From 630D-37 sp037478835 (GTDB lineage: Bacteria; Chloroflexota; Anaerolineae; Anaerolineales; Villigracilaceae), in NCBI GenBank assembly GCA_037478835.1, contig JBBFLV010000004.1:62001-126000 (forward strand): a stretch of DNA of 64,000 nt. The letters are read 5' to 3'. The notes under the pieces were generated by a model that worked only from the letters and a program-made list of their open reading frames with translations, did not search any database and was not told the origin of the DNA. The position numbers were made by a program, and so were the translations under genes. Below are positions 33,331-39,685 of this stretch, piece after piece; position 1 is the first letter of the stretch; every line of letters starts with the position of its first letter.

Positions 33331-33924
33331 ATGTACGGAAAAGGCATACTCAAAGGTCTGAGCGTTACCCTGAAACACTTCATTGACACCTATCTGGACG
33401 ACATTGCCTGGTGGGGCAAGCGCTACTATACCCCTGAAGGCATTGCCCGTCGTTCTAGCCCGGAGGGACGGGGCGTTTTCACGATCCAGTACCCGGAAGA
33501 GCGGCGCCCGTTGCCGGAGGAGTTCCGCTACCTGCCCTTCCTGGTCTATGATGAAGGCCCGAATGGCGAAAAGGAGATCCGCTGCACCTCCTGCGGCATT
33601 TGTGCCAAAGTCTGCCCGCCGCAATGCATCTGGATCGTGCGCACCACCGATCCGAACACCGGGCGGCCGGTGCCACAACCGGCTGAGTTCTATATTGATG
33701 CCGATATCTGCATGAACTGTGGCCTGTGCGCCGAGTACTGCCCGTTCGATGCGATCAAGATGGACCACGATTATGAGGTGGCCTCTTATGGTCGCAACGT
33801 TTATTCGCTGGAGAAACTGCTCAAGCCCGCTTCCTACTATGCCAGCATTCGCCCGCTGAATTACGCTCGCGAAGAGGAAGCGCGCAAAGCCAAAGAAGCC
33901 GCAAAGGCTGCTAAATCCGCTTAA
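33331..33924 (+). CDS. nuoI: NADH-quinone oxidoreductase subunit I
   Basis: 197 residues. Two 4Fe-4S motifs: Cys85, 88, 91, 95 (CTSCGICAKVC) and Cys127, 130, 133, 137 (CMNCGLCAEYC), carrying clusters N6a and N6b. N-terminal amphipathic helix, Lys/Ala-rich C-terminus. No other nuo genes follow: NuoA, H, J-N and the NADH module EFG are absent from this locus. The next gene is mrp. Confidence 0.96.
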   Translation: MYGKGILKGLSVTLKHFIDTYLDDIAWWGKRYYTPEGIARRSSPEGRGVFTIQYPEERRPLPEEFRYLPFLVYDEGPNGEKEIRCTSCGICAKVCPPQCIWIVRTTDPNTGRPVPQPAEFYIDADICMNCGLCAEYCPFDAIKMDHDYEVASYGRNVYSLEKLLKPASYYASIRPLNYAREEEARKAKEAAKAAKSA

Positions 33925-33932
33925 TTTTCAAC

Positions 33933-33959
33933 CAGGGCAAACCGTTTCGGTTTGTCCTG
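33933..33959 (+). terminator. Weak hairpin between nuoI and mrp
   Basis: AGGGCAAACC and GGTTTGTCCT pair around GTTTC with one G-U pair, followed only by GTTCT. It may attenuate rather than end transcription, letting mrp stay in the operon at lower level. Confidence 0.5.
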
Positions 33960-33975
33960 TTCTATCAGGTGATAT

Positions 33976-35055
33976 ATGACAAAACAGATAACGAAAGAGC
34001 AAGTTTTACAGGCTTTGAGCCGCGTTCAGGAGCCCGAGCTCCATCGCGATCTGGTCAGCTTGAACATGATCCGCGACCTGGAAGTGGACGGGGATCGCGT
34101 TTCCTTCACCATTATGCTGACCACCCCCGCCTGTCCCCTGCGTTCGCAGATCGAGCGAGAAGCGAAGCAGGCGGTGGCCACTTTGCCGGGCGTGAAAGAA
34201 GTGCAGGTGAAAATGGCCTCGGATGTTCCGAACGATGGTCGCATGCGCGGCCTGGTCAGCGCTCCGATCCGCAATGCGATTGCCGTCGGCTCCGGCAAAG
34301 GTGGCGTGGGCAAGACGACGGTAGCGGTCAACCTGGCGATTGCGCTGGCGCAGAGCGGCGCACGGGTTGGGCTGATGGATGCCGATATTTACGGCCCAAA
34401 CGTGCCCACCATGCTGGGGGTTCAGCGCCTGCCGCCACCGAAACCGGATAAGCTCATCCCGGCCGAGGCCTACGGCGTGAAGATGATCTCGATGGGGCTG
34501 TTGGTCAAGCCCGGTCAACCGCTGATCTGGCGCGGCCCGATGCTGAATTCGGCCATCCGTCAGTTCCTCTCGGATGTCGAATGGGGTGAATTGGACTACC
34601 TGGTGGTAGACCTGCCTCCCGGCACGGGGGATGCCGCGCTTTCCCTGGCACAATCCTTCCCCTTGAGCGGCGCCGTGATCGTAACCCTGCCGCAGCAGGT
34701 TTCGCTGGAAGATGCCCGTCGTGGCCTGGAGATGTTCCGCGCCCTCCAGGTGCCGATCCTGGGCATCATTGAAAACATGTCCTATCTCGAATTGCCCGAT
34801 GGCTCGCGCATGGATATCTTCGGCAGCGGTGGGGGAGAATCCTTGGCAGCACAGGCCGGCGTGCCGTTCTTGGGCAAAGTGCCGATCGATCCGCGCGTGC
34901 GGGAAGGCGGAGATAGTGGCAAGCCGGTCCTGGTAGCCCATCCGGATTCTCCCGTCTCTCAGGCCCTGCGCGGGATCGCCGAACAAATTGCCGCGCGCCT
35001 CTCGGTTGCTGCACTCACTCAGAATAACACTTTGCCGATCAATATTATCGAGTAG
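33976..35055 (+). CDS. mrp: Mrp/ApbC/NBP35-family Fe-S carrier ATPase
   Basis: 359 residues. An N-terminal MIP18/DUF59 domain (1-90, with TPACPL, Cys53) precedes the ParA-like P-loop domain: deviant Walker A GKGGVGKTT (107-115), DADIYGPNVP, VVDLPPGTGD. Mrp proteins carry 4Fe-4S clusters; the eukaryotic relative Ind1/NUBPL is needed for complex I assembly, which makes this position after nuoI telling. The C-terminal CxxC that bridges clusters in many Mrp proteins is missing: after ENMSYLELPDGSR there is no cysteine pair. A terminator follows. Confidence 0.93.
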   Translation: MTKQITKEQVLQALSRVQEPELHRDLVSLNMIRDLEVDGDRVSFTIMLTTPACPLRSQIEREAKQAVATLPGVKEVQVKMASDVPNDGRMRGLVSAPIRNAIAVGSGKGGVGKTTVAVNLAIALAQSGARVGLMDADIYGPNVPTMLGVQRLPPPKPDKLIPAEAYGVKMISMGLLVKPGQPLIWRGPMLNSAIRQFLSDVEWGELDYLVVDLPPGTGDAALSLAQSFPLSGAVIVTLPQQVSLEDARRGLEMFRALQVPILGIIENMSYLELPDGSRMDIFGSGGGESLAAQAGVPFLGKVPIDPRVREGGDSGKPVLVAHPDSPVSQALRGIAEQIAARLSVAALTQNNTLPINIIE

Positions 35056-35079
35056 TCGAACGAACCCCGTTGCCATCTG

Positions 35080-35109
35080 GCCCATCCCGTTTTTGGGATG
35101 GGCTTTTTT
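35080..35109 (+). terminator. Rho-independent terminator after mrp
   Basis: GCCCATCCC (35080-35088), loop GTTTTT, GGGATGGGC (35095-35103), then TTTTTT. It closes the iscX-nuo-mrp unit. Confidence 0.92.
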
Positions 35110-35199
35110 GTAGCATCCGGCTTCATCTCTGTGCCACACCGTAGCACCAGGATTTATCCTGTCCCCCCCCCCCCGTAGCACCAGGATTTATCCTGTGCC
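35110..35199. repeat. Three copies of a 25-base repeat, family D, with a poly-C tract
   Basis: Copies at 35110-35135, 35141-35163 and 35175-35199 begin GTAGCA(C/T)C and contain the inverted core CAGGAT-TT-ATCCTG in the last two. Two further copies are at 57409-57433 and 57459-57484. Between copies two and three is a run of 12 C (35163-35174). The first copy touches the terminator T-run. Confidence 0.85.
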
Positions 35200-35207
35200 G
35201 TACAGAC

Positions 35208-35260
35208 AGTCGACCGTAGACCGTAGACTGTTGACCGTAGACCGTAGACCGTAGACCGTA
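35208..35260. repeat. Short tandem repeats, family A (GTAGACC-type)
   Basis: At least six near-identical GACCGTA words in a row, upstream of the promoter of the next lipoprotein gene and just after the family D copies. Same association as at 57.4 kb. Confidence 0.9.
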
Positions 35261-35340
35261 TCACGCACCGGCAGTGCTCCCGAAAACAAGAGTACAATTC
35301 AACTACCCATCCCCTCAATTTCCCAGAAAGGAGTCGTCCC

Positions 35341-36981
35341 ATGCCCCGCTTCTTTCTGCTCCTCGCCCTGCTCACCCTCCTCACCGCCTGCGCCGCGCCG
35401 AACGTAGACGGTGGACCGTTGACCGTAGACCGTGCGACCCCCACCGCCACCTCAACCCCTCCACCGCCAACTTTCACTCCTATCCGCAAAACACCAACTC
35501 CCACCCTCACCCTCACCCCGCGTCCGGAAGAGCAGGCCAGAGCCTTCATCCCCCGCGATGTCCTCCAGGCGATGGATCGGCTCGGCATGCGCATCTTCAC
35601 CTCTGAATCTCAGGTGCCTTCTGATGCTCGCTCATATATCCTTTTCAACCCAGAAACCAGAACCTTCACCCTGACCTATCAGAAACTCCTCGGTGTGGAC
35701 GAAAACGGCCAAGGACTTTACGAGCCGACCCCCGTGGAACTCGATCCGCAAGGATTTGCCGTCAATCTTGGTTTCCGGCGCGTGGCGGTGCCGCGCTCTT
35801 CGAGCGAAACGCCCGCCCCAAGCGAGACTCCGGAAGCTGCGCCATCGTATGAAGTCCGCCTGGAAGCCATGCCCCTTTCCATCCATCCGCCCCTGGCCCA
35901 TGATAAAAACGGCCGGAAGATCGACCTTCCTGTTTTCCAAAGCCAAGACGGCCAAGTCTTTTTCGTCAACCCCCTCACCAAAGAAATCCATCGTCTTGAA
36001 GACTACCGTCCGTTTTCCCTTGGCGAATGCCAAAGCCTCAACGAATTCTGGGAAAAAGCCCCTGTCATCCCCCTTTCAGCGGTAAACGACGGCACCGTTC
36101 ACTTTGCCTTTTTCCTAAATTACCCCGACCTCAAAGACGCCGAAGCTCCTGTCTATACAAACGATAGGTATGCTACCTTTAAGCTTTCACCAACCGATAA
36201 AACTGCGCCCATCTGGTATATCCCCTCCGACAAAATCTCACCTTTTCATTATATCTGGATAGAATTTAACAACATCCAAGATAAAGCCGGAGAGAATTAT
36301 CGCTATGCCTATTTCCGTCAGAGAATCCTTTGGGAAGAGCTTCCTTTTGGCCAGCCGGTTTTGCCGTATGCTTTTCGGGTGATCAATCCGGCAACTGGCG
36401 CTAAGCTTTGGGTTGCGCCTCAGATTTTGTATGACCCGCAAAACACCCAAGAAGCCGTTGACAAGCCTATAGATATTAGCGATCCAAAAAACGTAAAAAT
36501 ACTTTGGGTTGCCGCGGATATTGCAAACCTCCGTGGCGACCAGATAGAATTTATGTTAAAAGTTTATCCAAGATTTTTCCCTTATAACGCTAAATTTACT
36601 ACAGAACGGCTTGGAAAGGCTTTTACTATCTTTCTTACTCCTATTATCTACACTGACCCTAAGGTTTTCACCGATTGTGATTTTGTAATTTTTAAATCTC
36701 TTCGAAGAGATTACTCTTTTTCTGATTTTCCCGGCCTAGAAGGCCTGCTTGAGCTAGAAGGCAATAATCCAAGAAAAGAGATCAAGGATGAAGGAAACTA
36801 TTCTTTCGACAAGGTATTTGAAAAATGGGAAACAGTATATGGTTGGAACGATAACGATAGAAACAATGCAGTCGCAGAGTGGTATAAACCTTTTCCTCAA
36901 GAAATCCAACTAAAGCTCTATCCTGGAGTCCCATATCAGCTTGTCAATACCAACCTTGAGCTTCTTGGCCTAGAAAAATAG
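35341..36981 (+). CDS. Putative secreted lipoprotein, 546 residues
   Basis: Signal peptide with lipobox LLTAC (Cys17), ribosome site AAAGGAG, then a Thr/Pro-rich linker (about 32-60) typical of Chloroflexi surface proteins. No known domain recognised in the body, which has many aromatic residues and looks beta-rich (YILFNPETRTFTLTYQ; FVNPLTKEIHRLEDY). Residues 21-32 are encoded by family A repeat DNA. Base composition falls sharply after about 36130: the first third is GC-rich like the host, the rest AT-rich with AAA/ATT/CTT codons. A candidate -10 (TACAAT 35293-35298) lies about 40 bases before the start. The gene may be chimeric or a diverging acquired gene. Confidence 0.8.
   Translation: MPRFFLLLALLTLLTACAAPNVDGGPLTVDRATPTATSTPPPPTFTPIRKTPTPTLTLTPRPEEQARAFIPRDVLQAMDRLGMRIFTSESQVPSDARSYILFNPETRTFTLTYQKLLGVDENGQGLYEPTPVELDPQGFAVNLGFRRVAVPRSSSETPAPSETPEAAPSYEVRLEAMPLSIHPPLAHDKNGRKIDLPVFQSQDGQVFFVNPLTKEIHRLEDYRPFSLGECQSLNEFWEKAPVIPLSAVNDGTVHFAFFLNYPDLKDAEAPVYTNDRYATFKLSPTDKTAPIWYIPSDKISPFHYIWIEFNNIQDKAGENYRYAYFRQRILWEELPFGQPVLPYAFRVINPATGAKLWVAPQILYDPQNTQEAVDKPIDISDPKNVKILWVAADIANLRGDQIEFMLKVYPRFFPYNAKFTTERLGKAFTIFLTPIIYTDPKVFTDCDFVIFKSLRRDYSFSDFPGLEGLLELEGNNPRKEIKDEGNYSFDKVFEKWETVYGWNDNDRNNAVAEWYKPFPQEIQLKLYPGVPYQLVNTNLELLGLEK
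35402..35438. repeat. Family A repeat inside the lipoprotein coding sequence
   Basis: GTAGACG, GTGGACC, GTTGACC and GTAGACC words in tandem encode the residues just after the lipidated Cys (VDGGPLTVDR). An intergenic-type repeat has been absorbed into the linker without breaking the frame. Confidence 0.85.
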
Positions 36982-36988
36982 CTTAATC

Positions 36989-37017
36989 TTGATTTTCAGC
37001 GATTTTTCTCATATGAT
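36989..37017 (+). promoter_or_regulatory. Promoter of the Cys-rich protein gene
   Basis: TTGATT (36989-36994), 17-base spacer, TATGAT (37012-37017); ATG eight bases later at 37026. No ribosome site, so again leaderless or nearly so. Confidence 0.6.
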
Positions 37018-37025
37018 GTATCTAT

Positions 37026-37703
37026 ATGCAAAAAATCATCAAGATAAAAGGGGTTATCTTGTCTTTATTGTTTATCTTTCTTATCTTATTTCTTTTAAAT
37101 TTATTGAGTTTCCCGATTTCTGCAAGGGAATGCGATTCTTGTACTGACTCTAACTGCTGTGGCGTAGTTTGTAGCACAACCCAAATGTGTTCTGGAAGTG
37201 TATTTTATGGGTGCTCATGCGTTTGTAGACCTTATTGCGATGGTCGATGTAAATGTGGTTGTAGTAAAATTGACTGCTTAGGTGGTACATGTAAAACCTG
37301 TCCTTCTTCCACCCCAGGCGGTGGTGGTAGCGGTCCAGGTGCCCCCACCTACACGCCAGCACCAGGTGGATTAGAATGCACGCCCGGCCCTGCCGGCAAC
37401 GAGTACTGCAAAAGAGAGTACTGTCACGACCCAGCCTGCAGTGCCTTTTGCAATTCAAACGGCCACTGCTACGTCACCCACCCAACCCCTGGAATTGACA
37501 AAGCATGCAGTGGCAGCGGCTGGGGGCCGTGGTCAGCCTGCACCTGCAGTCAAAGCGCCTATGCCGGCTGCTCCCAGACCAACTACTGTGACCAAGTGAG
37601 ATTCTGCTGGAGCGATGAAAAGCCCCAAGCCAATTCTATTTTCCTTGCTCTCCTCATAGCCCCATGTTATAATAAGCGCACTTCAGAATCATGGTGCCCA
37701 TAG
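37026..37703 (+). CDS. Cysteine-rich putative secreted protein, 3' end running into tRNA-His
   Basis: 225 residues in frame. A lysine-containing start and a long hydrophobic stretch (about 9-30) form a signal peptide or anchor. Residues 35-93 hold about 18 cysteines in CxxC- and CC-like spacing (CDSCTDSNCC; CDGRCKCGC), then a Gly/Pro/Thr linker and a second Cys-rich part (about 118-193, with WGPWSACTC). No family recognised; disulfide-rich adhesion or toxin-like repeats are possible. The last ~30 residues are encoded by the promoter of tRNA-His and by the tRNA itself, so the natural 3' end has probably been lost. The first ~280 bases are strikingly AT-rich against the neighbourhood, suggesting transfer. 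Confidence 0.65.
   Translation: MQKIIKIKGVILSLLFIFLILFLLNLLSFPISARECDSCTDSNCCGVVCSTTQMCSGSVFYGCSCVCRPYCDGRCKCGCSKIDCLGGTCKTCPSSTPGGGGSGPGAPTYTPAPGGLECTPGPAGNEYCKREYCHDPACSAFCNSNGHCYVTHPTPGIDKACSGSGWGPWSACTCSQSAYAGCSQTNYCDQVRFCWSDEKPQANSIFLALLIAPCYNKRTSESWCP
37645..37673 (+). promoter_or_regulatory. Promoter of tRNA-His
   Basis: TTGCTC (37645-37650), 17-base spacer, TATAAT (37668-37673). Start predicted near 37680, about 14 bases before the mature tRNA. Confidence 0.75.
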
Positions 37704-37769
37704 TTCAATTGGCGGAACGTCTGACTGTGGATCAGAAGGATGTGGGTTCGAGACCCACTGGGCACCCCA
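37694..37769 (+). tRNA. tRNA-His (anticodon GUG), CCA encoded
   Basis: Cloverleaf: acceptor GTGCCCA/TGGGCAC, D-arm GTTC/GAAC, anticodon stem TCTGA/TCAGA with loop CTGTGGA (GTG), T-arm GTGGG-TTCGAGA-CCCAC. G37693 is the extra G-1 facing discriminator C37766, the histidine identity pair. CCA at 37767-37769 is genomic, unlike tRNA-Arg in this window. Confidence 0.97.
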
Positions 37770-39055
37770 AACGGTGGCCGCAAGGCCACTTTTTCTTTCT
37801 CTTCCTCTTGCTCCTGTTGAGTGGCTGCCGCCCTAGTGAACCTGTTCTCCCCACTGCGGTGTTTTCTCCTACGGTCACTGCCACGGCGACGTTGCCCTCT
37901 TTGCCACCCACTCTCTCCCCGTCTCCCTCTCCCACGTTCACCCCTTCGCCGTTTGAGAGTCTGCGCATCGTTTATGGCACAGCGAGCGGTCTGTGGCTCT
38001 GGGAAAACGGCGCTTCCCGTCCGCTGACCTTCGATCCCAAAGATTCCGACCCCGACTTCTCGCCGGATGGCGCGTGGATCACGTTTCGCCGCGGGGAAAC
38101 GCTCTGGACGGTCGGACCTGATGGCGCAGCGCGCCCCTTGATCCCTACCGATTATCTGGCGATCCTGGCCCCCGGCAAAACAATCCGTCCGCTGCGACCG
38201 TTTGCCTGGATGCCCGGCACGGCGAACCTCTTTTTCACCACGCAACAGGCCACGGCTGACGGATGGAGCCCACGGTTTGACCTGCACGTGGTCGATGCGC
38301 GCCGCGGTCAACCCATCCTGGTGCTCGAAGCAGGGCGCGGCGGAATCCCCTTCTTTTCACCGCGCGGCAACTGGCTGGCACTGGTGCGCGAGGGAGAGAT
38401 CGCCCTGAGCCCCTCTAATCCCCTTAAGCCTCGTACCGTCTTCTCCTACAAATCTATCCCCGGCTATTTACCCGATCTGCACTGGCTACGGGATGAAAGT
38501 GGCTTTGTCTTTCTCATCCCTCCTCAGCCAGATCAGGCTACACCCACCCCTGAACCCTCTTCCGAATATCCGGCGCTCTTGCCTACGCGTTGGTGGGGCG
38601 TCTCGATCGAAGGGAAAGCGCGTCTGTTGGGTGAATTTCAGGCCGAAAAATTCAGCTTGGCTCGCCCGCTCATCGCGCCGAATGGAGATCAATTGCTCTA
38701 TCTTTACCCCTACCGCAAACGCGGCCAGCATGAGCTACACATCTTGGATGTAGCCGGGAATGACCTGTTTTACACCTCTTACTATCATGGACGAATTGGC
38801 GTAGTCACTTGGTTGCCGAATGAGACCCATTTCATTTACTGGGCAGATTCGCCTCAGAGCCTGTGGTTGGCGCACTATGGAGAACCGGCTCGCCCCCTAG
38901 CCGCCGATCTCAGCATGGATGCGTTCCTTCTGGCAACCGAAGAGTTCTTCGTCTTTCGCCACGGAAGCGAAATCTACTTGCAGACCTGGAAAGGAGAGAG
39001 AACCCTGCTCGTTCAGGACACGAACGGGGCGGTTGCGGTGTTTTATGGACGGTAG
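37742..39055 (+). CDS. Putative lipoprotein with TolB/PD40-like beta-propeller repeats
   Basis: About 437 residues if read from GTG 37742. The signal peptide ends in LLLLLSGC, followed by a Thr/Pro/Ser linker (TLPPTLSPSPSPTFTPSP) and propeller-like repeats (DFSPDGAWITFRRGETLW; PFFSPRGNWLALVREGE; APNGDQLLYLY). Such proteins sit outside the membrane. The start is a problem: no ATG lies between the tRNA-His end and the hydrophobic core. Options are ATG 37691 (abutting the tRNA), GTG 37742 (inside its T-arm; gives a normal 29-residue signal peptide but poor ribosome site) and TTG 37808 (too short). The hydrophobic core itself is encoded by the T-rich tail of the tRNA terminator. The stop TAG at 39053 is supplied by a family A repeat. 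Confidence 0.7.
   Translation: MGSRPTGHPKRWPQGHFFFLFLLLLLSGCRPSEPVLPTAVFSPTVTATATLPSLPPTLSPSPSPTFTPSPFESLRIVYGTASGLWLWENGASRPLTFDPKDSDPDFSPDGAWITFRRGETLWTVGPDGAARPLIPTDYLAILAPGKTIRPLRPFAWMPGTANLFFTTQQATADGWSPRFDLHVVDARRGQPILVLEAGRGGIPFFSPRGNWLALVREGEIALSPSNPLKPRTVFSYKSIPGYLPDLHWLRDESGFVFLIPPQPDQATPTPEPSSEYPALLPTRWWGVSIEGKARLLGEFQAEKFSLARPLIAPNGDQLLYLYPYRKRGQHELHILDVAGNDLFYTSYYHGRIGVVTWLPNETHFIYWADSPQSLWLAHYGEPARPLAADLSMDAFLLATEEFFVFRHGSEIYLQTWKGERTLLVQDTNGAVAVFYGR
37774..37798 (+). terminator. Terminator of tRNA-His, inside the lipoprotein frame
   Basis: GTGGCC-GCAA-GGCCAC (37774-37789) with a stable GNRA tetraloop followed by TTTTTCTTTCT, four bases after the tRNA CCA. Confidence 0.88.
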
Positions 39056-39118
39056 ACGGTAGACCGTGGACGGCAGCGGTAGACCGCAGACGGTGGACGA
39101 TAGACCGTGGATGGTGGA
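39046..39118. repeat. Short tandem repeats, family A (GTAGACC-type)
   Basis: Eight or more degenerate GACGGTA/GACCGTG words fill the gap between the lipoprotein and the convergent rsmD and include the lipoprotein stop codon. Confidence 0.88.
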
Positions 39119-39121
39119 TTT

Positions 39122-39676
39122 TTAGGAAAGATGCCTTTCATAAAACAGCAGCAACGTACTCCCATAGCGTCGCTGCTCGATGAGATCCAGGTGCTTCAGC
39201 GTTAGCGGCGCGAATTCGCGAGGATGAATCTGCACGATGACCCAGGCGGTTTCGCTCAACCAGGTGGGGTTGGCATCCAGGGCGAGCAGGGCTTTTGACC
39301 AGAGCTCATGATATTGTGGTGGGGCGATGTAGAGATAGTCAAAAGAGCGATCGGCAGGGGAGTTGAGGAGGGCAAAGGCGTCGGCACGGCGCACTTCGGC
39401 GCGATCGAGCAGGCCGGTGAGCTCCAAGTTGGCGCGAATGGTGCGGATGGCCAGGGGATGGGCGTCGGTGAACCGACAAAAGCTCGCCCCGCGACTGAGC
39501 GCTTCGATCCCCACTCCGCCGGTGCCGGCGAAGACATCCCACCAGGTGGAATCTTCTACATCGCCGGCCAGGATATTGAAAAGCGCCTCTTTCACCCGAT
39601 CGGTGATCGGCCGGGTGGTATCCCCCGGCACGGGTTTCAGTTTGCGTCCTTTGGCACTTCCGGAAATGACCCGCAT
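39122..39676 (-). CDS. rsmD: 16S rRNA (guanine966-N2)-methyltransferase RsmD
   Basis: 184 residues. N-terminal MRVISGSAKGRKLKPVPG and TRPITDRVKEALFNIL are diagnostic; SAM motif DVFAGTGGVGIEAL at about 48-61. The catalytic motif IV, normally DPPY/DPPF, reads IAPPQY here, so the usual acidic residue is replaced by Ala. Last gene of a leftward run with an SDR ten bases upstream. Assignment is firm; activity may depend on the altered motif. Confidence 0.93.
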   Translation of the reverse strand: MRVISGSAKGRKLKPVPGDTTRPITDRVKEALFNILAGDVEDSTWWDVFAGTGGVGIEALSRGASFCRFTDAHPLAIRTIRANLELTGLLDRAEVRRADAFALLNSPADRSFDYLYIAPPQYHELWSKALLALDANPTWLSETAWVIVQIHPREFAPLTLKHLDLIEQRRYGSTLLLFYERHLS

Positions 39677-39685
39677 TGTTTCTCG

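Noticed and set aside
31948..33768. 606-codon open frame antisense to nuoCD and nuoI
   Set aside because: Same reason; nuoCD and nuoI on the plus strand are certain.
35200..35265. CRISPR array
   Set aside because: The repeats are 7-8 bases, contiguous and degenerate, with no unique spacers and no cas genes.
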